Below are positions 1-8,627 of a stretch of 64,000 nucleotides of DNA, one piece after another. A program made the translations under genes and the position numbers. The DNA is from Lachnospiraceae bacterium (GTDB taxonomy: Bacteria > Bacillota > Clostridia > Lachnospirales > Lachnospiraceae): contig JAFXXN010000134.1 in assembly GCA_017542245.1 (NCBI GenBank), positions 61,826 through 125,825 of the forward strand, written 5' to 3'. Positions within the stretch are counted from its first letter, which is position 1, and each line of letters opens with the position of its first letter. The notes under the pieces were generated by a model. That model saw nothing but the letters and a program-made list of their open reading frames with translations, ran no database searches and had not been told where the DNA came from.

Positions 1-918
1 TTGATAGCCCTTGTAGTACTTTAAGAATCCTTTTGCGTTTTCGTCTTCCAGATATGTATGTTCCTCACCGTGAAGATATTTATTTGTCTCCTCTTTGCCA
101 TCCGCTGTAGTAAAGATCCAGTCACGCACCTGATAGTCAAAATACTTCTCCGTCCATTCAGCATCAAACGCAAGTGCATTGACCAGATACATTACCGCTT
201 CGTCGGGGATGGTGTCAAGGATTGAAGGGATCATTCCTTTGGTCTTTTCATTCACCCAGTTGTTTATCGCTTTTAAGGTTGAATTGTCAAAAGGCGCCTT
301 AAAAATATCAGCGTTATAATACTTCGCATTTGTCATAAGGAACGGCTGTTCAACTTTAAATCTTTCATCCGATGTAAACCATATGGAATTTGCCAGTTCC
401 AGCTTTCCGAATTCAGGATTTTGTTCAGCAAGCAGTTTTGCGTACACGCATGCAAACTCATTTAGCTCGTCTTTTGAAACACCAAGCGTTTTTTCCATCT
501 GTTCAAGAGTTTCCCCGTCTGCCCCGTTAGCGGTCATGGCCAGTGCGAGCACTACCGAAAGAGGGGATACCAGTGTATTTTCTTTCCTTTCGGCATTCGT
601 TCTGCAGGAGTTAAACAGATTTAAAGCAAATGTATTAAGCTTTTCTCCGTATTCGGATAAGGAAATTTCTTTGGTAATTTCTGCCGGCGCAGCATTTATG
701 CCTTCCATAAGATTTACAACCATAGCCTCTCCTTCCTTTATCTCGGATTGTGTTACTACAGTGTTTTCTTCCGTATTATTTGTTTCAGAACTAGTCACCA
801 CATTATTTTCGTTCCTGTTGTTTGCTACGGGCTCATCGTTTTTCGCGCACCCCGTAAATGATGCGATCATAGCAGACAGTGTCAACACCGCGGCTGCTTT
901 TTTTAATATCTTTCTCAT
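1..918 (-). CDS. serpin-family protease inhibitor lipoprotein, 3' end cut off by window
   Basis: Reading the minus strand from the ATG at 916-918 gives 306 residues that run off the left edge. Residues 1-24 are a lipoprotein signal (basic start, hydrophobic core, FTGC lipobox with Cys24), followed by a low-complexity Asn/Glu/Thr linker to about residue 75. From about residue 88 the protein matches the serpin fold: NTLVSPLSVVLALAMTANGA at 114-133, and further on LVNALAF plus an FTTADGK segment, as in the conserved serpin core. Serpins are suicide inhibitors of serine proteases. The reactive-centre loop, which decides the target, lies outside the window, so activity cannot be judged. A GGAGG ribosome binding site precedes the ATG. 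It is probably a surface-anchored inhibitor of host or competitor proteases; that role is inference. Confidence 0.85.
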   Translation of the reverse strand, partial: MRKILKKAAAVLTLSAMIASFTGCAKNDEPVANNRNENNVVTSSETNNTEENTVVTQSEIKEGEAMVVNLMEGINAAPAEITKEISLSEYGEKLNTFALNLFNSCRTNAERKENTLVSPLSVVLALAMTANGADGETLEQMEKTLGVSKDELNEFACVYAKLLAEQNPEFGKLELANSIWFTSDERFKVEQPFLMTNAKYYNADIFKAPFDNSTLKAINNWVNEKTKGMIPSILDTIPDEAVMYLVNALAFDAEWTEKYFDYQVRDWIFTTADGKEETNKYLHGEEHTYLEDENAKGFLKYYKGYQ

Positions 919-1035
919 AAAAACCTCCATTTAAGTTTATTCTATCTGTATTTTCAAACATTAGACGAAGAACTGTCTCTTTAGGTTTCATTTATTTTGA
1001 CATTTGCATCCAATACATCCCTGATCTGCATTTTA

Positions 1036-1064
1036 ACTATATTATTATATCATATATTTTGCAA
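1036..1064 (-). promoter_or_regulatory. promoter of the serpin gene
   Basis: On the minus strand TTGCAA (1059-1064) and TATAGT (1036-1041) are separated by 17 bp, a sigma-A-like arrangement about 115 bp upstream of the serpin ATG. Confidence 0.5.
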
Positions 1065-1244
1065 AAAACCATATAAAAAGGGAGGGACCCGAAGATCAAT
1101 GTCATTAAGTTAAGATGACAAAACAAAGATCTCTATATCAGAAATGCTTTGAATTTAATCTTATTAAACACTTAAATATATTCATATCTATAATATAACA
1201 CCATATACTAGACCCTTTAATATTTTTTTGGGAAATTAAAGTGC

Positions 1245-1273
1245 TTGCTTTTCGTATGATATAAAGGTATAAT
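1245..1273 (+). promoter_or_regulatory. promoter of the CE2 esterase gene
   Basis: TTGCTT (1245-1250) and TATAAT (1268-1273) are spaced by 17 bp. The ribosome binding site AAGGAGAGG follows at about 1295-1303 before the ATG at 1312. Confidence 0.7.
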
Positions 1274-1311
1274 GTATTTGTGGGAGATTGCTATAAGGAG
1301 AGGTTTGGGTT

Positions 1312-2379
1312 ATGAAGATTGCGCTTACTTCAGAAAATGTAAAGCTTTTGGGAAGGACAGTTCTGTTTGAGGATATGCTCCTTTTATCTCTTTCAGGTTC
1401 GGGAATAGAGTTTGAATATACGGGGAAAGGCTTAACACTGACCTTTATCGGAGGAGAGGCTTCGGAAATACCTAACAATCAGGGTAATCAGGCCCGTATA
1501 GGAATATATGTAAACGGACAGCTAAAAGAAGATTTTTTACTTAATGAAAGAAAGATAGAGAAGAGGATTACTGCTGTTTCTGGTGAAGGGACTTCGGTTA
1601 TCAGGGTAATTAAGCTTTCGGAATGTGCTATGTCACTTGTTGGGATTCTGCCTATTGAGATTACAGAGGGCGAGAAAGTAAATCCCACACCGGAAAAGAA
1701 GCTTAAAATAGAGTTTATAGGTGATTCCATTACCTGTGGATACGGAGTAGAGGATCCCGATCCGTTACATGATTTTAAGACCGGAACGGAGAATGTTACG
1801 AAGTCGTTTTCATATATGACGGCGGCAGCGCTTGATGCGGATTTCCAGATGTTTTCCATAAGCGGGTACGGAATTATTTCGGGTTATACCGATGATATAT
1901 CAATACGACATGAGGATCAGCTTATCCCGACATTTTATAAGTCTATGGGACTTAGCTACGACAAAATGGAAGGGATCCCGGAAACAAAGGATATTATGTG
2001 GGATTTTGACAGATATCAGCCCGACATAGTTGTAGTAAATCTTGGGACAAATGACGACAGCTATTGCCAGGATGATCGGGAGAGGCAGAACTGGTTTTCA
2101 TCCGAATATACTAAGTTTTTAAAAACTGTACGTGAGAAAAACAGTAATGCAGTGATCATTTGTGTTCTTGGAGTTATGGGAGATAGGCTTTTCCCTGCGG
2201 TATGTAAGGCAAAAGAAGATTATTCCGTAGAAACGGGAGATAAAAACATAGTGACGTTACATCTTCCGGAGCAGGATCCCGAAGTCGGATACGGTGCAAA
2301 TTACCATCCCTTAGAGTCCGAGCATAGAAAGGCTGCGGATGTTTTGGTTGAATTTATAAAAGAAAAATATCTGAATTAG
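1312..2379 (+). CDS. carbohydrate esterase family 2-like SGNH hydrolase
   Basis: 355 residues. An N-terminal beta-rich jelly-roll-like domain (about 1-125) precedes an SGNH/GDSL hydrolase domain. The nucleophile block is GDSI at 137-140 (Ser139), the glycine/asparagine block is GTND at 245-248, and the catalytic His is His332 in NYHPL. This two-domain order is that of CE2 acetyl esterases, which remove O-acetyl groups from plant polysaccharides such as xylan or glucomannan. No signal peptide is visible, so it probably acts in the cytoplasm on imported acetylated oligosaccharides. It has its own promoter, and the guanylate-kinase-like gene begins 8 bp after its stop, so the two are likely cotranscribed. 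Family assignment is from motifs; the substrate is inferred. Confidence 0.85.
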   Translation: MKIALTSENVKLLGRTVLFEDMLLLSLSGSGIEFEYTGKGLTLTFIGGEASEIPNNQGNQARIGIYVNGQLKEDFLLNERKIEKRITAVSGEGTSVIRVIKLSECAMSLVGILPIEITEGEKVNPTPEKKLKIEFIGDSITCGYGVEDPDPLHDFKTGTENVTKSFSYMTAAALDADFQMFSISGYGIISGYTDDISIRHEDQLIPTFYKSMGLSYDKMEGIPETKDIMWDFDRYQPDIVVVNLGTNDDSYCQDDRERQNWFSSEYTKFLKTVREKNSNAVIICVLGVMGDRLFPAVCKAKEDYSVETGDKNIVTLHLPEQDPEVGYGANYHPLESEHRKAADVLVEFIKEKYLN

Positions 2380-2387
2380 GACAGATT

Positions 2388-2978
2388 ATGGGAAAGATAT
2401 ATTGTTTGATGGGTAAGAGTTCTTCCGGAAAGGACACTATTTATAAAAAACTTCTGGAAAGGCTTCCGGATCGTTTTAAGACTATCATTTCTTATACGAC
2501 GAGACCGATAAGGGATGGTGAAAAAGACGGAGTGGAATATTTCTTTCGTACGGTACCGGAGTTTTTACAGCTTGAAAAAGACGGAAAGATAATAGAATCC
2601 AGAGTATATCATACGGTACATGGGGACTGGTATTATTTTACAGCCGATGACGGTCAGATTGAACTATCAAAGTATGATTACATTTTGATAATGACACCGG
2701 AGGGCTGCCTGAGTTTGAAAAAATACTTTGGAAATGAACGGATAATGCCGATATATATAGAAGTGGAACCCGGTTTAAGGCTTGCTCGTGCCGTTGAAAG
2801 AGAACGCAGGCAGCATACACCGAAATATGCTGAACTTTGCAGGCGTTTTTTAGCAGATGAGCAGGATTTTTCCGAAGAAAGACTAAAGGAACTTGATATT
2901 TGTAAACGTTATCAAAATGAGGATATTGATACCTGTATAGGCGAGATACTTGCAGATATTTTGCCGGAAGACAGATAG
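2388..2978 (+). CDS. guanylate kinase-like nucleotide kinase
   Basis: 196 residues, close to the roughly 200 of guanylate kinase. The P-loop is GKSSSGK at 9-15 and the GMP-binding segment SYTTRPIRDGEKDGVEYFF lies at 35-53, both typical of the family (GMP + ATP to GDP + ADP). The second half is less conserved, and the enzyme may be a paralogue rather than the essential gmk. The neighbours yaaR, holB and ricT are the Firmicute tmk-yaaR-holB-yaaT neighbourhood, in which a nucleotide kinase (normally tmk) precedes yaaR; here a Gmk-like protein occupies that position. Confidence 0.8.
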   Translation: MGKIYCLMGKSSSGKDTIYKKLLERLPDRFKTIISYTTRPIRDGEKDGVEYFFRTVPEFLQLEKDGKIIESRVYHTVHGDWYYFTADDGQIELSKYDYILIMTPEGCLSLKKYFGNERIMPIYIEVEPGLRLARAVERERRQHTPKYAELCRRFLADEQDFSEERLKELDICKRYQNEDIDTCIGEILADILPEDR

Positions 2979-3001
2979 TTTTTTAGTGAGGGGGTGTGCT
3001 T

Positions 3002-3442
3002 TTGGATATTAAGATTAATCAGACTCAGCCTGTCACTCAGATAGATCAGACAAAGGCACCGGCCCAGACCGACGGGAATTTTAAATTTACACTGATAAGC
3101 AGTATAGGTGAGGCAGCGCTTGCGGAAAAATTGTCCGGTCTTCTTGATGAAATAACCGGACAGGGGGAGAAGATCAAAAAGCGGCGGGATATCACGGATA
3201 TGAGAAAGTACCGAAGCCTGATAAAGGATTTCATGAACGAGATCGTGAACCGTTCGCATAAGTTTTCCAGAGAGAACTTTCTTGATCGCCGGGGACGGCA
3301 CAGGGTTTACGGTATGATCCGGCTTGTAGATGAAAAGCTGGATGCGCTGGCAGAAGAACTTATAAAAGATGAGCAGGACGCACTTATGATCATGAGCAGT
3401 ATAGATGAGATAAGGGGATTACTTTTGGATATTCTGACCTGA
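3002..3442 (+). CDS. yaaR: YaaR family protein (DUF327)
   Basis: 146 residues starting at the TTG at 3002, which sits 7 bp after the GAGGGGG ribosome binding site at 2988-2994; the in-frame GTG at 2996 is too close to that site. The protein is helical and charged, with an N-terminal MDIKINQ start typical of the family. The function is unknown. In Bacillus yaaR lies between tmk and holB, and the same order with holB and ricT downstream is kept here, which is the main support for the name. Confidence 0.75.
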   Translation: MDIKINQTQPVTQIDQTKAPAQTDGNFKFTLISSIGEAALAEKLSGLLDEITGQGEKIKKRRDITDMRKYRSLIKDFMNEIVNRSHKFSRENFLDRRGRHRVYGMIRLVDEKLDALAEELIKDEQDALMIMSSIDEIRGLLLDILT

Positions 3443-3456
3443 TTATTGCGAAGCAT

Positions 3457-3505
3457 CGTTTTGTTTCCGAGGAAATACTAAAGGCGTTTTCGAGGCGACA
3501 TTGAC
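3457..3505 (+). repeat. dispersed short repeat, copy 1
   Basis: This 49-bp block starting CGTTTTGTT and ending TCGAGGCGACATTGAC matches 11146-11195 at roughly 40 of 49 positions with one gap. It lies between the yaaR stop and the holB ribosome binding site. It does not code. Confidence 0.65.
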
Positions 3506-3549
3506 GTAAGACCGGGCATCATAAGATCAGCTTAAGGGGGTGCAGAATT

Positions 3550-4536
3550 ATGATGGATTTTAAAGATATTTTGGGACATGAAAGTATTAAGCAGCATTTA
3601 ATTACTGCGGTAAATACGGGAAAACCATCCCATGCATATATATTTAACGGTGAAGACGGAAGCGGAAGAAAGACTGTGGCTGATTGTTTCGCTGCAGCTC
3701 TTGTATGTGAATCCGAGGGGGAGAAACCATGCGGAAAATGCCTTGCATGTATGCAGGCAGAATCCAAAAACCATCCGGACATTATCAGAGTGACGCATGA
3801 TAAGTCAAGGATAGGCGTAGATGATATCAGGCATAGTTTATTGGATGATATTATCATTAAACCGTTCAGCAGTAAATTTAAAGTATATATTATCGGCGAT
3901 GCCGAAAGGATGACGGAGCAGGCGCAGAATGCGCTTTTAAAAACTCTTGAAGAACCGCCGGCATATGCTGTTATTATTCTTATTACAAATAATACGGGAG
4001 CATTTTTACAGACCATCCTTTCGAGGTGCGTTACTCTTCAGTTTAAACCTTTGGACAATAAAGTCATTACCGGATATCTGATGGAAAACGAACATGTTCC
4101 TGATTATTTTGCAAAACTATGTGCGGCATTTTCCGGAGGAAGCCTTGGCCTTGCTTTAAAATTTGCCAAGAACAGCGAATTTGAACAGATAAAAAATGAT
4201 GCTTTGGATATCTTAAGGGGAATAGATTCGTTATCTATAGACAGGGTAAGCGATATGGTTGCCGAGCTGTCAAAGAAGAGAACCGACATAAATGTTTATA
4301 TAGATCTGATGCATCTCTGGTTTAGGGATATTCTTATGTTTAAGGCAACACAGGATGCAAACAGGCTTGTTTTTCTTGATGAAATGATGACTATAAAGTA
4401 TCAGGCTTCCAAGTATGGATTTGAAAGTCTCGGAAGGATTTTAAACAGCTTTTATACCGTTCAGGACAGACTGAACGCTAATGTAAATTTTGATACAGCC
4501 ATAGAGCTTCTGCTTTTGAATATGCGGGAGCATTAG
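3550..4536 (+). CDS. holB: DNA polymerase III subunit delta prime
   Basis: 328 residues. The protein is a clamp-loader AAA+ subunit: FKDILGHESIKQHL at the start, a modified Walker A GEDGSGRKT at 34-42, a Cys cluster at 53, 61, 64 and 67 (zinc module), and a sensor-like ALLKTLEEPP segment near 120-130. Delta prime works with DnaX and HolA to load the beta clamp onto primed DNA. A good ribosome binding site AAGGGGGTG precedes the ATG; a second ATG directly follows, so the start may be 3 bp further on. ricT begins 19 bp after the stop. Confidence 0.92.
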   Translation: MMDFKDILGHESIKQHLITAVNTGKPSHAYIFNGEDGSGRKTVADCFAAALVCESEGEKPCGKCLACMQAESKNHPDIIRVTHDKSRIGVDDIRHSLLDDIIIKPFSSKFKVYIIGDAERMTEQAQNALLKTLEEPPAYAVIILITNNTGAFLQTILSRCVTLQFKPLDNKVITGYLMENEHVPDYFAKLCAAFSGGSLGLALKFAKNSEFEQIKNDALDILRGIDSLSIDRVSDMVAELSKKRTDINVYIDLMHLWFRDILMFKATQDANRLVFLDEMMTIKYQASKYGFESLGRILNSFYTVQDRLNANVNFDTAIELLLLNMREH

Positions 4537-4555
4537 AAAGAGAGGACTATTTTTT

Positions 4556-5470
4556 ATGATCACTGTTATAGGGGTAAGATTTCGTAAGGTTGGAAAGATT
4601 TATTATTTTGACCCCATTGGTATAGAATTTGAGAAAGGCGATTCGGTTATAGTAGAGACAGCCCGCGGAGTTGAATTCGGCATGGTTGTCTTAGCTCCGA
4701 GAGAGGTTCCGGAAGAGAGTGTTGTCCAGCCGTTAAAACCTGTTATCAGGAAAGCTACAGAAGAGGATTTTGCGACAAACGAGGCAAATCGTGAAAAAGA
4801 AAAAGAAGCATTTAGGATCTGTATGGAAAAGATTGCAAACCACGGTCTTGAAATGAAACTGATAGAGTGCGAATATACTTTCGACAATAATAAAGTGCTG
4901 TTTTACTTTACAGCAGACGGCCGTATAGATTTCAGAGAGCTTGTTAAGGATCTTGCGGCAGTTTTCAGAACGAGGATTGAACTGCGACAGATAGGCGTGA
5001 GGGATGAGACAAAGGCTTTAGGAGGGCTTGGTATTTGCGGACGTCCGCTGTGCTGTGCAACTTATCTTTCTGATTTTTGTCCTGTTTCGATAAAAATGGC
5101 GAAGGAACAGAATCTGTCTCTTAACCCCAGCAAGATTTCCGGTACCTGCGGAAGGCTTATGTGCTGTCTTAATAATGAAGAGGAAGCCTATGAATATCTT
5201 AACAGTAAGCTTCCGAATGTTGGAGACCGTGTAACTACGAGAGACGGTTTGGAGGGTGAGGTTCACAGCGTTTCGGTGTTAAAGCAGATGGTAAGGATTA
5301 TTTTTACCGATGTTAACGGAGACCGTGAAGCAAAGGATTATAAGGCTGAAGATCTGATCTTTAAGGCAAGGAAGCATTATGAAAAGACTGCTACGCCGGA
5401 TGAGATGAAAGAATTAAGGGCTCTTGAGGCATTGGAAAAGAAGGAAGCTAAGAGCCATCTTGATGACTGA
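4556..5470 (+). CDS. ricT: RicT/YaaT, PSP1 domain protein
   Basis: 304 residues with an N-terminal PSP1 domain (GVRFRKVGKIYYFDP, then VETARGVEFG). Two cysteine-rich motifs, GGLGICGRPLCC (Cys161, 166, 167, with Cys175 nearby) and GTCGRLMCC (Cys198, 203, 204), match those that bind the Fe-S cluster in the Bacillus RicAFT complex. RicAFT governs RNase Y specificity and mRNA processing and affects sporulation and competence. Placement after holB is the classical Firmicute arrangement. The C-terminus is charged and probably flexible. Confidence 0.92.
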   Translation: MITVIGVRFRKVGKIYYFDPIGIEFEKGDSVIVETARGVEFGMVVLAPREVPEESVVQPLKPVIRKATEEDFATNEANREKEKEAFRICMEKIANHGLEMKLIECEYTFDNNKVLFYFTADGRIDFRELVKDLAAVFRTRIELRQIGVRDETKALGGLGICGRPLCCATYLSDFCPVSIKMAKEQNLSLNPSKISGTCGRLMCCLNNEEEAYEYLNSKLPNVGDRVTTRDGLEGEVHSVSVLKQMVRIIFTDVNGDREAKDYKAEDLIFKARKHYEKTATPDEMKELRALEALEKKEAKSHLDD

Positions 5471-5526
5471 AGACACAGCTGATATCTGTAGCGTGTAATG
5501 TGCCATTAGTTTTTTAGGAGATAATT

Positions 5527-6720
5527 ATGAGTTTAAAGAAAAGGCTGATAGTTACCTTTTTACTGTTGCTGATCCTTCCTTTGGCCATGACTTTTTTGCT
5601 TGCTTTTATTTCCCGGCAGACACTTGACGAAGGAAGATTCGGCATTATGCCGGAAGGCATGGTACAGTTAACGGTTTTTCAGGCAGTTGTAACTCTTGTG
5701 CTGATAATAACTACCACGGGTCTCGTGCTTGTTATTTGGTTGTACAGAAGTATCATCAGACCGCTGAACCTTTTAACTGTTGCAACTAATAAAATAAAAG
5801 ACGGGGATCTTGATTTTTCACTGCCGACGGAACCCGAATCTACAGATGAGTTAGAGCAGCTCTGCGAGGATTTTGAAGAGATGCGTATCCAGCTGAAAAA
5901 ACAGATAGATGCGAGACTTCAATATGAAAAAGATACAATAGAGCTGATAAGCAATATTTCTCATGATCTGAAGACCCCCTTAACGGCTATTAAGGGATAT
6001 ACCGAAGGTATACTTGACGGTGTGGCAGATACACCGGAGAAACAGAATAAGTATCTTAAGACTATATATACCAAAGCTTCGGATATGGCGGTACTTGTTG
6101 ACGAGCTTTCGTTTTTCTCTAAGATAGATACGAATATTGTTCCGTATAATTTTAAGATTTTCTGTGCAGATGATTTCTTTGATGACTGTGTTGAGGAGAT
6201 GTCGCTGGATACAGAAGTAAAGAATGTGACTTTGGATTATATCAGCAAACTTACTGCAGGACAGAGGATTATAGCCGATCTTGAGCAGCTGAGAAGAGTA
6301 ATGAATAATTTAATAGGAAATTCTGTAAAATATATGGATAAGGAGTCTGGTTCCATAGTTATTCTTTCCGAGGATATCGGGGATTTTGTTAAGATAAGCG
6401 TGCAGGATAACGGAAGGGGTATTGAGGAAAAGGACATTCCGTATATATTTGACCGTTTCTACAGAGCGGATTCTTCCAGAAATTCTAAGAAGGGCGGAAG
6501 CGGACTTGGTCTTGCAATAACGAAGAAGATTGTTGAAGATCATGGCGGAACAATCGATGTAAGAAGCATACCGGGAAAGGGTACATGTATTTCATTTACG
6601 CTGCTTAAAGAGGGCTCGCCGAATGCTGCGCTGGAGCTTGGAGAAATAAGCGACACGGATTACGGAAAAAAACGTTGGCCGTGGTCAGAGAATAAGATGC
6701 ATTTAAAACCGAAGGAATAA
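5527..6720 (+). CDS. membrane sensor histidine kinase
   Basis: 397 residues. Two membrane helices at about 7-28 and 50-72 enclose only some 20 extracellular residues, so the signal is probably sensed in or at the membrane. A HAMP linker (about 74-125) leads to the dimerisation/phosphoacceptor helix with His146 in SNISHDLKTPL, then the ATPase domain with N box (NNLIGNSVKY), DNGRGI and GGSGLGLAI. The partner response regulator follows at 6759. The kinase-first gene order is the reverse of the more common regulator-first arrangement. The signal is unknown. Confidence 0.92.
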   Translation: MSLKKRLIVTFLLLLILPLAMTFLLAFISRQTLDEGRFGIMPEGMVQLTVFQAVVTLVLIITTTGLVLVIWLYRSIIRPLNLLTVATNKIKDGDLDFSLPTEPESTDELEQLCEDFEEMRIQLKKQIDARLQYEKDTIELISNISHDLKTPLTAIKGYTEGILDGVADTPEKQNKYLKTIYTKASDMAVLVDELSFFSKIDTNIVPYNFKIFCADDFFDDCVEEMSLDTEVKNVTLDYISKLTAGQRIIADLEQLRRVMNNLIGNSVKYMDKESGSIVILSEDIGDFVKISVQDNGRGIEEKDIPYIFDRFYRADSSRNSKKGGSGLGLAITKKIVEDHGGTIDVRSIPGKGTCISFTLLKEGSPNAALELGEISDTDYGKKRWPWSENKMHLKPKE

Positions 6721-6758
6721 TATTATATTGAGGCTTTAAGTTGAGAAAGGAATATAGA

Positions 6759-7448
6759 ATGGAACGGATTATTATAATTGAAGATGAGAATGAAATTGCA
6801 GAACTGGAAAAGGACTATCTTGAACTTTCGGATTTTGAAGTAGTTATAGAAAATACCGGAGAAGCGGGACTTGCGAGAGCACTTGAAGAGGACTTCAGTC
6901 TTATGATATTGGATCTTATGCTTCCCGGAGTTGATGGATTTGAAATATGTAAAACCATTCGTGAGCATAAGAATCTTCCTATTATTATTGTTTCTGCAAA
7001 AAAGGATGATATAGATAAGATAAGAGGCTTAGGCTTAGGTGCCGATGACTATATGACAAAACCGTTTAGTCCCAGTGAGCTTGTTGCACGTGTAAAGGCA
7101 CATCTCAGCCGTTATGAAAGACTGGTAGGAAGCGACAGAAAACCTAATGAGATTATTGAAATAAGAGGACTGAGGATTGACAAGACAGCCCGAAGGGTTT
7201 ACGTAAATGATGAGGAGAAACAGTTTACGACCAAGGAGTTTGATCTGCTTACATTTCTTGCGGAACATCCGAACAGAGTTTTTTCCAAAGAAGAACTTTT
7301 CAGTGAGATCTGGGATGCAGACCTTATCGGTGATATAGCTACTGTTACAGTACATATCAAAAAGATCAGAGAGAAAATTGAGATCAGTACCAGTAACCCT
7401 CAATATATAGAAACTATTTGGGGCGCAGGTTACAGATTTAAAATATGA
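6759..7448 (+). CDS. OmpR/PhoB-type response regulator
   Basis: 229 residues from the ATG at 6759, chosen over the upstream in-frame TTG at 6741 because AGAAAGGA at 6744-6751 is a well-placed ribosome binding site. The receiver domain has acidic residues ED at 9-10, the phosphorylation site Asp52 in ILDLMLP, and Lys101 in the YMTKPF loop. The C-terminal half is a winged helix with TTKEFDLLTFLAEHPNRVFSKEEL and a TVHIKKIREKI recognition helix. It is the cognate regulator of the kinase just upstream; its targets are unknown. Confidence 0.93.
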   Translation: MERIIIIEDENEIAELEKDYLELSDFEVVIENTGEAGLARALEEDFSLMILDLMLPGVDGFEICKTIREHKNLPIIIVSAKKDDIDKIRGLGLGADDYMTKPFSPSELVARVKAHLSRYERLVGSDRKPNEIIEIRGLRIDKTARRVYVNDEEKQFTTKEFDLLTFLAEHPNRVFSKEELFSEIWDADLIGDIATVTVHIKKIREKIEISTSNPQYIETIWGAGYRFKI

Positions 7449-7541
7449 TACCGATTTTAGAATGGCAAAAAGCCGGATAAGTTTACTTATCAAGGTTTTT
7501 AACGCCTTAAGAAAACGGTATCATGTAAAAAGGAGAAATAA

Positions 7542-8504
7542 ATGCCCACAAGAGTTGAAGAAATCTGCAAAAGGATACATATTTTATTTGCAAAGGGTGA
7601 AGCGTATCAGAATTCTCCCGACCTTGTCATTCTTTCGAAAACAGAGATGTTTTCTCTTTTAGAAGAGCTTAATGAGGCTATGTATGAAGTGCTTGACCAG
7701 TATGAGGCCACAACCAGAGCTAAGGAAAAAGCACGTATCGAAACAGAGAGGGAGGCTTCGGAGATTATTGCTAAAGCAAAAATCGGTGCTGAGGATGTAC
7801 AGGCGGTAACTTTTGCTTATGCGGATACTATGATGGACGAAGTGTCTGCGTTTATCGAGACAATGACTCAGAATATACGTGATCAGTATCTTGGTTTTCT
7901 TGCATCTATGGATGAAAAACAGGCTGATATTAAGGAAAACAGGGATCAGATTAAGGGACAGCTTTCCGAACTTCATGATCGTGAAACATACTTAAAGCTT
8001 CTGGAGGAAATCCGGGAGGACGCTAAAGAGGCAAGAGAAGAAGAGGAAGCTGAAGCAAAGAAGGAAGCTGAAAAAGAAAAAGAGCTTGATGAAGGAAAGA
8101 CACCGAGCAAAACTGGTGCAAAGAAGTCCGAGGAAGAAATTTCCGAGGAAGAGTTTCCGCCACCTCCAAAGGCTCCGGCTCCTGTTATCAGGGTAAACCG
8201 TCCGGGTGAGAATCCCGGAGTAACGTTTACTACACGTCGGTCGCATAATAAGAAGAAAAAGACTGCTCCGCCTGTTTCCAAACAAGTTAATACTATGTCG
8301 GAAGAAGATTATAACAGACTTTCTCCGGAAGAAAGGGAGGAGCTTGAGCAGTCAACCCCCGCGTACGGACAGGGATTCAATGCGGATGATTTTAATCTTG
8401 ATGCCGAATATGAGCAGTTTAAGCGTGAAGAAGAAGCAAAAAACAAAGCAAACGAGACATCAAAGAAAGGCAGTTTTAAGCTTTTCGGAAAAAAGAGAAA
8501 ATAA
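7542..8504 (+). CDS. acidic coiled-coil protein of unknown function
   Basis: 320 residues, not recognised. Residues about 45-170 form a long charged coiled coil, resembling DivIVA or ATP-synthase b-type helices in composition only. After it come Glu/Lys-rich low complexity, a proline-rich stretch (PPPPKAPAPV), an Arg/Lys-rich patch (TTRRSHNKKKK), another acidic region, and a very basic C-terminus (KLFGKKRK). There is no membrane segment. The ribosome binding site AAAAGGAG precedes the ATG. It may be cotranscribed with the two-component genes upstream. A scaffold or cell-division role is possible but is only inference. Confidence 0.6.
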   Translation: MPTRVEEICKRIHILFAKGEAYQNSPDLVILSKTEMFSLLEELNEAMYEVLDQYEATTRAKEKARIETEREASEIIAKAKIGAEDVQAVTFAYADTMMDEVSAFIETMTQNIRDQYLGFLASMDEKQADIKENRDQIKGQLSELHDRETYLKLLEEIREDAKEAREEEEAEAKKEAEKEKELDEGKTPSKTGAKKSEEEISEEEFPPPPKAPAPVIRVNRPGENPGVTFTTRRSHNKKKKTAPPVSKQVNTMSEEDYNRLSPEEREELEQSTPAYGQGFNADDFNLDAEYEQFKREEEAKNKANETSKKGSFKLFGKKRK

Positions 8505-8505
8505 A

Positions 8506-8534
8506 TTGACTTGCAAAAAACTCTATGATAAAAT
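8506..8534 (+). promoter_or_regulatory. promoter of the purine cluster
   Basis: TTGACT (8506-8511) and TAAAAT (8529-8534) are 17 bp apart, and a TG one base before the -10 makes it an extended -10 promoter. It begins 2 bp after the preceding stop codon. The leader to the purE ATG is about 85 nt. Confidence 0.75.
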
Positions 8535-8544
8535 GTAGGTGTCT

Positions 8545-8583
8545 GTTTCCGGTTAAAGAATTATTCTTTTGATTTTAGGAAAC
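8545..8583 (+). promoter_or_regulatory. structured leader before purE
   Basis: The predicted 5'UTR contains nested inverted repeats: an outer GTTTCC/GGAAAC (8545-8550, 8578-8583) and an inner AAAGAA/TTCTTT (8555-8560, 8564-8569). No U-tract follows, and the conserved core of purine riboswitches was not recognised. A regulatory role is unproven. Confidence 0.3.
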
Positions 8584-8627
8584 TGAGATTACCATATAGT
8601 TTAGAAAAGCATATAAAGAGGTTTGCC

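Larger units (their letters stand above)
919..1311. other. intergenic region between divergent serpin and esterase genes
   Basis: This 393-bp AT-rich gap holds the two divergent promoters annotated separately and a short inverted repeat TGTCAT/ATGACA (1100-1105 and 1115-1120). No open reading frame with a ribosome binding site and no RNA gene were seen in it. Confidence 0.6.

Noticed and set aside
383-934. Plus-strand frame opposite the serpin gene
   Set aside because: It is a shadow of the serpin codons, with no site and Ser/Phe-rich composition. Other long antisense frames in rpoB, rpoC, purL and guaB were rejected for the same reason.
8541-8627. purE leader as a purine riboswitch
   Set aside because: Inverted repeats are present, but the conserved riboswitch core with its two interacting loops and a terminator were not found.
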